Positions 1-9,528 of a DNA stretch of 64,000 nucleotides are shown here, in pieces. Each line of letters begins with the position of its first letter. Position 1 is the first letter of the stretch. This stretch comes from Tectiglobus diatomicola (lineage in GTDB: Bacteria; Pseudomonadota; Alphaproteobacteria; Rhizobiales; Hyphomicrobiaceae). Location of the stretch: assembly GCA_039583345.1 (NCBI GenBank), contig JAZDSJ010000009.1:62001-126000 (forward strand), given 5' to 3'. Below the pieces are notes generated by a model. The model searched no databases, was not told the DNA's origin, and saw only the letters and a list, made by a program, of their open reading frames with translations. A program made the position numbers and the translations under genes.

Positions 1-244
1 TATTTCGGACTTAGCTATAATTACACTATTAGAAACATACACGAAGGCTTAGATAGGTATTTAATTTATGTTTGCCAAGAGGCGGTATGTAATCTGTAAT
101 GCGCAAAATAATTCATAGTTCAACGAATATCAACTTTGGCTAAAAATTGACCATAACAAATTGTCATCATTTTATTTTTTAAACAATTCCATATTAAATA
201 TATAATATATTTTAGAACACTTTAAACCTCTCTTAGAATACCAA

Positions 245-1546
245 TTATTGCAAATGGTTTTTAGTGCTCTTAGATCCTTCCAAAATTGCGGCAACACCCA
301 TACCGCCGGCTGTACATATTGAAATGAGACCACGTCTACCATTTTGGTTATCTAAAAGTTTAGCTAGATTAGCAAGTATGCGAGCACCAGTAGCTGCGAA
401 AGGGTGGCCAACAGCAAGAGACGAGCCTTTGACATTAAGCTTAGAACGGTCAATAGAACCCATAGGGAATCTTCGACCAAGGGTTTTGCAATAAGCTTCA
501 TCTTCCCAAGCTTTTAGTGTAGCTAACACCTGAGCAGCAAACGCTTCATGTATCTCGTAGAAATCGAAATCCTGTAAAGTTAGGCCAACTCGATCTAGCA
601 TTCTAGAAACAGCAATTGTAGGGGCCATAAGCAAGCCATCCCCTGAAATAAAATTATTTGCGGCCGTCTGAAAACTCGTTAGATAAGCCTGAATCGGAAG
701 ATCGTGGTCGTGAGCCCAATCTTCAGAGGCTAAAAGTAATGATGCAGCTCCATCGGTAAGTGACGTTGAGTTAGCTGCTGATAAAGTGCCACGCGAAGAT
801 CTCTCAAAAGTATTACTCAATGTAATTAGCTTATCTATATCAATATTACTGCGTAGATTATTATCACGATAAATTCCAGCACACGGAACAATGAGATCAT
901 CCATGTAACCTTCAGTATACGCAATTGATGCTTTAGTATGACTCTCAACTACCAATTGATCTTGAGCCTCTCGTGAGACACGCCACTCCTGTGCCATTAG
1001 CTCGCAATGTTGGCCCATTGACAAACCTGTAGATGGCTCCGCTACTGATAGCGACTGAGGTGCTAAGTCACGCAATTTTAAACCTTTTAATGTTTTTATT
1101 TTAGAAAAAATTCCCTTTCGTCGTGTCATTTCTATTAGGCGCTTAGATAATTTTTTGGATAATACTAAAGGCACGTCAGAGGTTGTGTCGGAACCTATTG
1201 CTATTCCACATTCTATTTCACCTAACGCAATTTTTGCAGAAAGCCCGATAGCAGCTTGTAATGATGTTCCGCAAGCTTGCATCATAGTAACTCCAGGTGT
1301 AGACACGGCAAGATTTGAGCCAATTACTGCTTCACGTACCAAGTTCCAATCCTTGGAATGTTTAACAATTGCACCGCCAACCACCTCATCGATATGTACA
1401 TCTTCAAGGTTGTATTTTCTACTAAGGCCATTGATAGTTGTAATCATCATGTCAAGATTTGATAGATCGCTGTAATATGTATTGGAACGGCAGAATGGAG
1501 TTCTTATGCCTCCGACGACAGCTACTCGTCGTGGTATCTGATTCAT
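245..1546 (-). CDS. fadI: acetyl-CoA C-acyltransferase (beta-oxidation thiolase, FadI type)
   Basis: Thiolase of 433 aa, close to the length of E. coli FadI. It carries out the last step of fatty-acid beta-oxidation, cleaving 3-ketoacyl-CoA with CoA to release acetyl-CoA. The nucleophile Cys92 sits in QACGTSLQAA. EIHEAFAAQ carries a conserved His, GHPFAATGAR carries His381, and CTAGGMG carries Cys411, so all catalytic positions are present. The protein starts directly with the conserved VAVVGGIRTPF region. It is the last gene of a minus-strand operon, 86 bp after the hydratase/dehydrogenase subunit, which should be its partner in the trifunctional complex. FadA-type naming is possible; length and the FadJ-like neighbour favour FadI. 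Membership of the thiolase family is secure, and chain-length preference cannot be read from the sequence. Confidence 0.93.
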   Translation of the reverse strand: MNQIPRRVAVVGGIRTPFCRSNTYYSDLSNLDMMITTINGLSRKYNLEDVHIDEVVGGAIVKHSKDWNLVREAVIGSNLAVSTPGVTMMQACGTSLQAAIGLSAKIALGEIECGIAIGSDTTSDVPLVLSKKLSKRLIEMTRRKGIFSKIKTLKGLKLRDLAPQSLSVAEPSTGLSMGQHCELMAQEWRVSREAQDQLVVESHTKASIAYTEGYMDDLIVPCAGIYRDNNLRSNIDIDKLITLSNTFERSSRGTLSAANSTSLTDGAASLLLASEDWAHDHDLPIQAYLTSFQTAANNFISGDGLLMAPTIAVSRMLDRVGLTLQDFDFYEIHEAFAAQVLATLKAWEDEAYCKTLGRRFPMGSIDRSKLNVKGSSLAVGHPFAATGARILANLAKLLDNQNGRRGLISICTAGGMGVAAILEGSKSTKNHLQ

Positions 1547-1632
1547 TATAGATCGACCCTCTGAAATTTCAGTATGGCCGCCAATTAAGGGCGGATTTGT
1601 CTTAGTTCTAAAGGCAGATTGAAAAAACTCTC

Positions 1633-3606
1633 TTACGTGTTCGTATTATTCGATGACTTTAAATAATGGAGAGGACCGCCCCTAAATGGGGCAAATCCAG
1701 TTCCAAATATAACACCTGCATCAATTAGATCGCTGGATTCGACTAATTCCTCGTCAAGACACTTAACACATTCATCAAGTAGTGGTTTTAGCAAATCACG
1801 ACCAAGACGTTTTAAATCAAGATGATCAGCTGAGACATCTTGTCTTATTGGAACACCACTTCTCCATACGTAGAAGCCCTCGCCTGATTTTCTGCCGAGT
1901 TTTCCGTTAGCTGCCAAATTAGCCAACCTAGTTTCCCTGATATCTTTATTAAGCATCTCGCACACACTTGCGCAAATATCTAGGCCAACGGTGTCAGCTA
2001 GCTCAATTGGGCCAATGGGCATCCCGAAGGTTTTAGCAGCCTCGTCGATTTTTGATACATCCTCGCCAGCCTCCAGACGTCGAAAAGCTTCAAACATGTA
2101 AGGTGTAAGAATACGATTCACTAGAAAACCGGGGCCACTTTTCACAATTAAGGGAAGCTTATTTATTGCTCTTACAAATGTGCATCCACGTTGGATCTCC
2201 TGATCTCTACTATCAGATCCTTTAATTATTTCTACTAGAGGCATTTGAGCTACAGGATTAAAGAAGTGAATACCAATAATACGGCCTTTATCCTTAAGAC
2301 TTTGGGAGATGTCTTCAATCATGATTGAGGACGTGTTCGTACAAAAAATAGCATCTGATTTAAGGCTCGTCTCTATTCTAGACAGGAGTTTTTGTTTAAT
2401 TTCTAAATTCTCTACAACTGCTTCTATTACGACGTCAGCTCGTGATATGTAATCTCCATAAGGATCTGCGATTAGACGCGATTTAGCTGCGTCGAGCTCT
2501 GAAAGTGTCTTAAAACGTTTAAGGAATAGGTTCTCTTGTGCTTTGATGCCTTTTGTAATTGTGTCCTGGCATACATCTTGTAGCGAAACTTGCATTCCCG
2601 CTGCTACACAGAAACCAGCGATATCTGCTCCCATTACACCTGCTCCAATTACATGTACACGTAGTGGCTTAAAATTTGTGTTTTTAAGAGCTTGTGCTTT
2701 TAGTTTCTCTGAAAGTTGAAAGACCCGTCGTAGATTACGAGATGTGTCACTAACCATCAAAGGTGCAAAAGCAGCCGTTTCAGCACGTTTCAGACTTCCG
2801 TAACTACCACCGTAATTGCGGAACAAATTTATTAATTCAAAAGGTGCAGGATAATGTTCTGGACGTATTTTACTACGAGTCTCTCTCAAAATTTTATCTG
2901 CAACAAATCCGCGAATAGGCCATTTTCCCATTATCAGCTTACTGCTGCTTGCCAACCTAGACTTATTCTTCTTTAAAATAGCTTTGCGTACACTCCAACG
3001 CAGCTGCTTAGGGTCTTTAATGAGCTGATCTATATAACCAAGCTTATGCCCAACGCTTGCACGCAACATTGACCCAGTTAGCATGTTCTGGATAGCAGAA
3101 ATTGGACCGACTTGTCGGATAGCACGTGCGGTACCGTTAAATCCAGGAATAATACCAAGCTTTACCTCTGGAAATCCAACACAAGTTACATCCATATGCG
3201 TCGCAATTCTATAATGACATGCCAATGCAAGTTCAAGTCCGCCGCCAAGGCAAGGACCATGGATTCCACAAACCACAGGAACAGCCAACGCTTCAATCTT
3301 ATCTAACGTTTCTAGAACCGGATTAATAGCATCAACTACTTTGTCTACGGTATCAAATTCATCAAATTCGTAAATATCTGCGCCCACTATAAAGCAGTTT
3401 TTTTTGCCAGATAAGAGCCCTAAGCCACGAACACCATATCTATCTGCTTGTGTTTCCATCCATTGAATAATTTGTTTTAATTCTCTCAACGGACGGTGCC
3501 CGAGCGCATTTGTGCTTTCACCAACGCGATCAAAAACAGCCCATGCGATATCTTCGAAATCAATCTTAAAATGCCAGTCAACTAGATCAAGTGGGATGTT
3601 AGCCAT
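1633..3606 (-). CDS. fadJ: bifunctional enoyl-CoA hydratase / 3-hydroxyacyl-CoA dehydrogenase (FadJ/FadB type)
   Basis: Two-domain beta-oxidation enzyme of 657 aa. The N-terminal crotonase domain (about 10-200) has the oxyanion-hole region GADIYEF and HGPCLGGGLELA, with candidate catalytic Glu125 and Glu147 (FPEVKLGIIPG). The dehydrogenase part has the NAD-binding GAGVMG at 321-326, the catalytic His447 in GIHFFNPV, and a C-terminal HADH helical domain. It hydrates trans-2-enoyl-CoA and oxidises the L-3-hydroxyacyl-CoA product. It is somewhat shorter than typical FadB/FadJ (about 700-730 aa), with a compressed linker between the two domains, but no motif is missing. It lies between fadE and the thiolase with gaps of 57 and 86 bp, so co-transcription is likely. 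Confidence 0.93.
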   Translation of the reverse strand: MANIPLDLVDWHFKIDFEDIAWAVFDRVGESTNALGHRPLRELKQIIQWMETQADRYGVRGLGLLSGKKNCFIVGADIYEFDEFDTVDKVVDAINPVLETLDKIEALAVPVVCGIHGPCLGGGLELALACHYRIATHMDVTCVGFPEVKLGIIPGFNGTARAIRQVGPISAIQNMLTGSMLRASVGHKLGYIDQLIKDPKQLRWSVRKAILKKNKSRLASSSKLIMGKWPIRGFVADKILRETRSKIRPEHYPAPFELINLFRNYGGSYGSLKRAETAAFAPLMVSDTSRNLRRVFQLSEKLKAQALKNTNFKPLRVHVIGAGVMGADIAGFCVAAGMQVSLQDVCQDTITKGIKAQENLFLKRFKTLSELDAAKSRLIADPYGDYISRADVVIEAVVENLEIKQKLLSRIETSLKSDAIFCTNTSSIMIEDISQSLKDKGRIIGIHFFNPVAQMPLVEIIKGSDSRDQEIQRGCTFVRAINKLPLIVKSGPGFLVNRILTPYMFEAFRRLEAGEDVSKIDEAAKTFGMPIGPIELADTVGLDICASVCEMLNKDIRETRLANLAANGKLGRKSGEGFYVWRSGVPIRQDVSADHLDLKRLGRDLLKPLLDECVKCLDEELVESSDLIDAGVIFGTGFAPFRGGPLHYLKSSNNTNT

Positions 3607-3663
3607 AAGAAAATTCCTACTTATTACATTTTTAGTATTATTAGCACAAACACTATAATCAAC

Positions 3664-6138
3664 TTAAAATTGTGTTTGAGAGTTATGTCCTAAAGTAATA
3701 AAATTAGGCTTAGTTTCAGCAGGGTCGAAGTGATCTACTGCTATTACATTTGCGGTTATTGTTTCTGCTTCGCGCACAAGTGTTGCTTCGTCTTCAGTAA
3801 GAACATCTTTTTTTATTGCATCTTTAAGCCAGTCGTTTCTAAACAATAGTCGTTCTATTCCAGCTCTATGTAATTTTAGCTCAGCATCCCTTGCAGTGAC
3901 AACTTTCTCCAACGCAGCCTCAAGAATTCCTGTCTGATCATTAGGATCATCAGATATGAAGATATCTCGTGTCATACGATTTCGAAAATCGCCAGGTTCA
4001 AGGACCTTTCGTACTACAGCATGACTTATGTTGTCGGACGCCGGCAGATGACGCGAGCCCAAAGGAAAAACAAGCCAGCGCAACAGAATCCTGACAGGTG
4101 TTAAAGGGAAATTATTAATAGTATCACGAAGCGCCATCTCTCCGCGATAAAGCCCATTTCGTAACACAAGTTCCACTACATCGAAATCTTCCTGAAGACA
4201 GCCATCATCTTCAAAGCGCTTTAAAGCACAACCCATGAAGTAAAGTTCGGATAAAGTATCCGAAAGACGACCTGTAAGTTTTTGTTTAACCTTAAGCCGC
4301 TCGCCGAGCACGCAAACTGTTAAATCAGAAACAAGTGCAAAATTAAGGCTTAACCGTGACAGTTGACGATACCACTTTGCATTTTCTGCCCCTAATGACA
4401 AATGCCTGAATATCCCTCCAGTCAAGTTATGAAAAAATGCACTGAAAACATTAGATAAAGTAAAACTTACATGATTACAAAACTGTTTATCGAACTCAAG
4501 CTGACCTAGCCTAGAATTCTCATGTTGCGCAGCTTGAATTTCTTTAAATAAATATGGATGAGATCGAAGTGCTCCCTGCGCAAATGTAATAAGTGAGCGC
4601 GTGAGAACATTAGAGCCTTCTACTGTAATACCTATTGGCACCATCTGATAAGAAGCTTGCAAATAGTTTGATGGGCCATCACAAATGCCCTTACCACCGT
4701 GGAGGTCCATAGCGTCATTTACAGCCTGACGCAACCTTTCTGTTGATTGATATTTCATTATCGCAGATATAACGGAAGGCTTTTCGCCAGAGTCAATCAT
4801 TGCGCAAGTAACGGCCCGTGCTGCTTCTAAAGCGTATGCATTTTCAACAGTTCGAGCTAAAAGTTCTTCTACTCCCTCCATGAATGCTATTGGGCGCCCA
4901 AACTGCTTTCGAATTCTACCGTACGCGGAAGTATAACGGAGCATTGTTTTAATTCCTGCAGCAGATGAAGACGGCAGTGACACAGCTCGGCCTACTGAAA
5001 GGCATTCCATTAACATCCGCCATCCCTGTCCAGCCATATTTACTCCACCGATAAGCCATTCAATTGGGATAAAAACATCCTTACCCCAGTTCGGGCCATT
5101 GGGAAAAGCAGCGCCGCAAGGCAGATGTCGCCTCCCTATCATAACTCCTTTATGATGTGCCGGTATGATAGCTAAAGTTATTCCAATGTTATCAGTTCTA
5201 TCAAGATATCCTCTTGGGTCAAACAATTGAAATGCCAATCCAATTAGCGTCGCTTCTGGGCCAAGAGTTATATAACGCTTATTCCAATTCAATCGAATAC
5301 CTAACGTTTCAACACCATCGTGATAACCATACTCAACAATACCATAGTCACGCATGTTTGATGCGTCTGAGCCTGATGTTGGACTCGTAAGTGAAAAGCA
5401 TGGAATTTCTTTGCCTGAAGCAAGTCGATTCAAATAGTATTCTTTTTGCTCAGGAGTTCCATATTTCTCGATCAACTCTCCTGGACCTAATGAATTAGGT
5501 ACCATTACTATTGTCACAGCATCAGGCGAACGCGATGAAATCTTACCAAGAATAAGGGACTGCGCTTGTGCTGAAAAGCCTAAACCACCATGTCGTTTAG
5601 AAATCAACATGCCAAGAAAGCCATTTTTTTTAACAAAATCCCATATAGGCTTACTAATTTCTTTTTCACGACACCTAAATTTCCAATCATCAAGTATATT
5701 ACACAGCTCTTCTGTTGGTCCGTCTAAAAACGCCTGCTCTTCGTCTGTCAGGGTTATAGGAGGTATTCTGCGTAATTTATCCCAATCAGGCCTGCCTGAG
5801 AAAAGCTCAGTATCGAATCCAGCTGTACCGGCTTGGAGCGCTTGTTGTTCAGTTTTAGACACTTTAGGCAGTATTTTTCGTACTATTGAATAAACTGGCC
5901 TACTTATAAGACTTCGGCGTACTCTAGAAATAGATAGGATAATAAATATTAGAGCTGGCGATAAAGTTATTAATGTAAATGTGTCAACGTCTAGAACGTA
6001 AAGACTTCGAAACGCATTACCCTGCCATATTAAAACCAATCCAGCAGATGCGATCCCCCATGATATAAGTCGAGCTCTTGAGATCGTTAAAAAAAACAGG
6101 GTGATGACAGAAATTATGATTTGAACTGCTATACCCAT
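3664..6138 (-). CDS. fadE: acyl-CoA dehydrogenase, membrane-anchored FadE type
   Basis: Flavoprotein acyl-CoA dehydrogenase of 824 aa, comparable with the long E. coli FadE (814 aa) rather than the 380-aa soluble family. It introduces the trans-2 double bond in the first step of beta-oxidation. Residues about 1-70 contain hydrophobic segments that should anchor it in the membrane. The central part has the CFSLTSPTSGSD FAD/substrate region and the FadE signature VEGSNVLTRSLITFAQGA. I chose the ATG at 6138 because AGAGGAG lies just upstream on the minus strand; an in-frame start at 6216 would add 26 residues without a visible ribosome site. It is the first gene of the fad operon. No fatty-acid-responsive operator (FadR-type palindrome) was recognised upstream. 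Confidence 0.93.
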   Translation of the reverse strand: MGIAVQIIISVITLFFLTISRARLISWGIASAGLVLIWQGNAFRSLYVLDVDTFTLITLSPALIFIILSISRVRRSLISRPVYSIVRKILPKVSKTEQQALQAGTAGFDTELFSGRPDWDKLRRIPPITLTDEEQAFLDGPTEELCNILDDWKFRCREKEISKPIWDFVKKNGFLGMLISKRHGGLGFSAQAQSLILGKISSRSPDAVTIVMVPNSLGPGELIEKYGTPEQKEYYLNRLASGKEIPCFSLTSPTSGSDASNMRDYGIVEYGYHDGVETLGIRLNWNKRYITLGPEATLIGLAFQLFDPRGYLDRTDNIGITLAIIPAHHKGVMIGRRHLPCGAAFPNGPNWGKDVFIPIEWLIGGVNMAGQGWRMLMECLSVGRAVSLPSSSAAGIKTMLRYTSAYGRIRKQFGRPIAFMEGVEELLARTVENAYALEAARAVTCAMIDSGEKPSVISAIMKYQSTERLRQAVNDAMDLHGGKGICDGPSNYLQASYQMVPIGITVEGSNVLTRSLITFAQGALRSHPYLFKEIQAAQHENSRLGQLEFDKQFCNHVSFTLSNVFSAFFHNLTGGIFRHLSLGAENAKWYRQLSRLSLNFALVSDLTVCVLGERLKVKQKLTGRLSDTLSELYFMGCALKRFEDDGCLQEDFDVVELVLRNGLYRGEMALRDTINNFPLTPVRILLRWLVFPLGSRHLPASDNISHAVVRKVLEPGDFRNRMTRDIFISDDPNDQTGILEAALEKVVTARDAELKLHRAGIERLLFRNDWLKDAIKKDVLTEDEATLVREAETITANVIAVDHFDPAETKPNFITLGHNSQTQF

Positions 6139-6773
6139 AATCATCTCCTCTGATGCAATGGCACAGGTTTTTAAAATATAAAAAAGCACCTTTAAGAGAG
6201 AAATTTGAAGCAGCAATCTCTGAGCCGCTTAAGTAAAGTTTTAATTTTAACGTAGAGATATGAATATTTTGGAAATATTTTTGAACCTATTTCATTGTAT
6301 TGATATCAATATTTAGAGATCAATTGATCGCAAGCACAAGAGCTCGGTCACTATATGCTGTATGTAAATAGATTGATTTTTAAATTGTATATTTTATATC
6401 TTAACTAAGAATTGCCAGCCAGTACTGTTATTTTTTAATAAAAAAATATGTCTTTACGTGTTATTGCCTCGCTTTATATAAAATTGTATGGCAATTTTTT
6501 ATCGGTAATTTACACTCTTGAAATTACGCCTTATTGTAATCTTTGTGATGTGGCAAATACTAAGTCTGGCATTAGACCTAAAACAGTAAAGGTGAAAATT
6601 TTATTTTAATTGATAACTCTTCGCTTTAGCACGTGTAGTATAATTTTCTAATTATACTTAATTCACATTATTATATTTTTTTTAATAAATTTTGCCTATT
6701 TCGAGACTCAGTTTTGTACACCTCACTTCACTTACACTTAATTGAGTTGAATTATGTTTGGGAGAAAGTACCT
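6139..6773. other. intergenic region between divergent fadE and eipA
   Basis: About 630 bp of AT-rich DNA that must contain the divergent promoters of the fad operon and eipA. I see no convincing ORF, repeat or strong hairpin in it. Several TATAAT-like hexamers occur, as expected by chance in such AT-rich sequence, and I cannot assign one. Confidence 0.5.
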
Positions 6774-7505
6774 ATGAAAAACATAGTGGTTATAAATACA
6801 ACTCTAGCTCTTCTTTCATTAATTGCAGTCTTTTTCAGCATGATAACATATGAGAGGATCTTAGCTGGTGACGAACAATTTCACCAAATGAATAAAGAAC
6901 AAAAGAATGTTGTGCACCCTCAACTAATTCAGAACGACGATTATGGAAATATTAATTTTACGACTAAAACACAACAGGAGACTTCGCTGGATACTAAGTT
7001 CATGCAAGTATTCGCTGATGAACACCACTATTCCGAGTCGGAAATTGTTGATGCAGGGCACCAATTTTTTGGAAAAGTTAGTGAAGGCTTAGGCAAAGCT
7101 CTTGAAACCTTATTCCGCAAACAAGGTCGGCCTACTGGATACATTGTAGGACAAGATGCAGGGGGGGCGTTAATTGCTGGCTTAAGGTATGGCGAAGGAT
7201 TTCTATACACTAAATACGGAGATCGGAGAAAAGTTTTTTGGCAAGGCCCATCTCTAGGATATGATTTTGGCGGGGAAGGAAATCGAACAATGATTCTTGT
7301 TTACAACCTTCAGAAGCCTAATCAGATTTATAGTAGATTTGGAGGTATACAGGGCTCTGCCTACATGGTAGGCGGAGTAGGAATTCAGTTTTTAAATCGC
7401 GATGATATTACTTTGGCACCGATAAGAACGGGAGTGGGTATTAGATTTGGTGGAAACATAGGTTATCTTAAATTTACTTCGCATAAAACATGGAATCCGT
7501 TTTAA
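6774..7505 (+). CDS. eipA: EipA family (DUF1134) periplasmic envelope-integrity protein
   Basis: Protein of 243 aa of the DUF1134/EipA family, an alphaproteobacterial envelope-integrity factor first characterised in Brucella as a small secreted beta-barrel-like protein. The N-terminus (MKNIVVINTTLALLSLIAVF) looks like a signal peptide or anchor. The C-terminal 120 residues carry the family core, including YIVGQDAGGALIAGLRYGEG, GPSLGYDFGGEG and GVGIQFLNRDDITLAPIRTG. The ATG at 6774 follows GGGAGAAAG at a proper distance; an in-frame start 60 bp upstream would spoil the signal sequence. It is monocistronic and convergent with divK, from which it is separated by a plus-strand terminator. Precise function is not known from sequence; a role in envelope stability is known for the family. 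Confidence 0.85.
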   Translation: MKNIVVINTTLALLSLIAVFFSMITYERILAGDEQFHQMNKEQKNVVHPQLIQNDDYGNINFTTKTQQETSLDTKFMQVFADEHHYSESEIVDAGHQFFGKVSEGLGKALETLFRKQGRPTGYIVGQDAGGALIAGLRYGEGFLYTKYGDRRKVFWQGPSLGYDFGGEGNRTMILVYNLQKPNQIYSRFGGIQGSAYMVGGVGIQFLNRDDITLAPIRTGVGIRFGGNIGYLKFTSHKTWNPF

Positions 7506-7832
7506 AACTTAAAAATATTTAAACCTACAAATTTGTACGTAAACCAGTTGAACTTTTTAAATATAAATAAATTATCTATGCTAATCACTAGTTTTTGTTT
7601 CAGGTGAAATAAAGTATTTATCTACTATAGCTTATAATTATTGTGGATAGCAGAAATGAAACACAACTATAAAGAATCTTTGATATTTTAATATGGTTTT
7701 AAAAGTTTGACATTTTTAAAACAAAACATCCTGATCTAGACAGATTAGAATTTTGTTTGATGTGTATTAAGTAGAGTTTCTCTAATTATAATTTGATGCA
7801 AATCAAAATTGAGAGTTAAGCCTTTTGTTTCC

Positions 7833-7879
7833 AAGCGCAATACTATTGTATATAAGTATAGTTTGATTGCGCTTTTTTT
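7833..7879 (+). terminator. rho-independent terminator between eipA and divK
   Basis: AAGCGCAAT (7833-7841) is perfectly complementary to ATTGCGCTT (7866-7874). Inside the 24-nt loop ACTA/TAGT can extend the structure, and the second arm runs straight into seven T residues (7873-7879). Polarity fits a plus-strand transcript, that is eipA with an unusually long 3' untranslated region of about 330 nt. On the minus strand the downstream side is not T-rich, so service to divK is less likely. Confidence 0.75.
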
Positions 7880-7893
7880 CCATTAGATATATA

Positions 7894-8322
7894 TTATACT
7901 TGTTCTGTGAATTGGCGAATTGTGTCGATAAGACCAACCACTGATATTGGTTTTGATAGATAAGCTTCGCAACCACCCTTACGAATTCTTTCTTCATCGC
8001 CTTTCATTGCGAATGCTGTTACCGCAATCACAGGTATAGAACATAGCTCAGGATCATCTTTCAGCCATTTGGTAATCTCAAGGCCAGATACTTCGGGAAG
8101 TTGAATATCCATCAAAATTATTGATGGTTTACATTGCCGTGTAAGCTCAAGAGCTTCTAGTCCATTTCTTGTTTGGAATGTTTTGTAGCCGTGTGCTTCA
8201 AGAAGATCATGAAAAAGCTTCATGTTAAGCTCATTATCTTCAACGATCAGAATTGATTTTTGATCTTTTCTTGCCACTATAGGAATTGGCTTATTAGTCT
8301 TAGCCGAGCGGTGATAGTTCAT
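7894..8322 (-). CDS. divK: single-domain response regulator DivK
   Basis: Receiver-only response regulator of 142 aa with no output domain. The acidic pocket is Glu28-Asp29 (IVEDNELN), the phospho-acceptor is Asp72 (LMDIQLPEVSG), the switch residue Thr102 lies in VTAFAMKGDE, and Lys124 in YLSKPIS. The sequence IVEDNELNMKLFHDLLEAHG is typical of DivK, the essential cell-cycle regulator that binds DivL and is phosphorylated or dephosphorylated by DivJ/PleC-type kinases. It is about 20 residues longer at the N-terminus than Caulobacter DivK; an internal GTG at codon 17 would give the usual length. In many relatives pleD follows divK, but none is present here. The presence of divL about 23 kb away supports the identification. 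Confidence 0.87.
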   Translation of the reverse strand: MNYHRSAKTNKPIPIVARKDQKSILIVEDNELNMKLFHDLLEAHGYKTFQTRNGLEALELTRQCKPSIILMDIQLPEVSGLEITKWLKDDPELCSIPVIAVTAFAMKGDEERIRKGGCEAYLSKPISVVGLIDTIRQFTEQV

Positions 8323-8765
8323 CAGGTTCCCTGCCTCTACTTTACGCTATGCGTGTCCTGATTCTTAATCTAGTTTGAAAAAAGATTATTGCACTAAAAA
8401 TGATAATTAACGGCTAAAATTTCAATTTATAAAGAGGTTTAGATTGCATATATACGATGACTTGCGTATAGCGAACTTGCTGCTTATGTTTCGCTTCAAT
8501 AGTGCCTGCAACACGAGAATCATACATAAAACTATCCAAAACTAATAAAAAGCGTCCTGCACTCAAATGATGAGAGCTTATAGAAGCTGTTGCACCGTCA
8601 GAATATTACACTTACTTAAACTACGTACTTTATGTAGGAAAGTACTTTAAATATTTGTGTAATACAGTCTAAGTAAAATATGTGTATATTTTTCTCAGCT
8701 CGATTAAAACTTTAAAGCATATGCTGTGAAATGTGGCAAACGTAGTTATGAAATTGTTACTTCAC
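8323..8765. other. non-coding spacer upstream of divK
   Basis: 443 bp without a supportable gene. It lies upstream of divK and downstream of the DUF218 gene, both on the minus strand. I see no clear hairpin and no GANTC cluster that I would call a CtrA/CcrM-type control region. Confidence 0.45.
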
Positions 8766-9392
8766 TCACAATCCAGTTGAAGTCTTATGAAATTTAGAAG
8801 TAATAAAACGTGCAGCAGAAGGTAAAAATTTTACATACTCACGAGCTAGAAAATATACATTAGAAGAGCTCAACCACCAGATCTGAGTACGAAATCTTTT
8901 TGGCATAACGCTATAAGGTATAAGCTTTACGTCTGGCATTTGCAAAGATAACTCGATCAAACTTCGCGGCATATGATATGCTGCGGTTACAACAATAAGA
9001 CTCTTAAATTCATTCTCATGCTGCCAGGCTCGAGCTTCCAGGGCGTTCCCCTTGGTATCCTGAGCAAAATATCCCAAAACAACGCAGCAATTAAATAGAT
9101 TATACCTAAGCTTTGACAAGCGTAGTATATCAATTTTAGACGTATTTTTATTCACACCGGATATTAGCAACCATTTTGCGTGACCACTGCTTAGCAATTT
9201 TGCTGCTGCTGCAATTCTTTCAGTTCCACCGGTTAAAACTACAATAGCATCTGCCTTGTTAAATGAGTTTCTTGTTGTTCTTGTCACGTAAGTCGCAAAT
9301 AAAAAAAAGCCAAAGAGAAAAAGCACTATAAGTATGGAAACAGTTCTAAATGCCAACTTTTTGACAATTCTGATCTTCTTCTTTAGATCCAC
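8766..9392 (-). CDS. YdcF/SanA-like DUF218 membrane protein
   Basis: DUF218 domain protein of 208 aa. One transmembrane helix lies at about residues 15-35 (VSILIVLFLFGFFLFATYV), followed by the DUF218 core: ADAIVVLTGGTERIAAAAKLL, WLLISGVNK, a conserved NALEAR segment, and IVVTAAYHMPRS. Members such as ElyC, SanA and YdcF affect envelope or lipid-carrier homeostasis, with biochemical function largely unresolved. It lies 136 bp after ftsX on the same strand; an ftsE-ftsX-DUF218 order is common in Rhodospirillales, so it may be co-transcribed with the cell-division ABC genes. The frequent next gene, a 1-acylglycerol-3-phosphate acyltransferase, is not found downstream. Confidence 0.83.
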   Translation of the reverse strand: MDLKKKIRIVKKLAFRTVSILIVLFLFGFFLFATYVTRTTRNSFNKADAIVVLTGGTERIAAAAKLLSSGHAKWLLISGVNKNTSKIDILRLSKLRYNLFNCCVVLGYFAQDTKGNALEARAWQHENEFKSLIVVTAAYHMPRSLIELSLQMPDVKLIPYSVMPKRFRTQIWWLSSSNVYFLAREYVKFLPSAARFITSKFHKTSTGL

Positions 9393-9528
9393 TCTTGCTC
9401 ACTTAACATCCGTATTATATCTAATTCACATACTTAAGTATAATTGTGCTTTACACATACCATGACACTACTGAGAGCTAAAAGCAAAGCCAAATGAAAA
9501 TGAAAAATCAGGTTAAAGATTTCTCACA

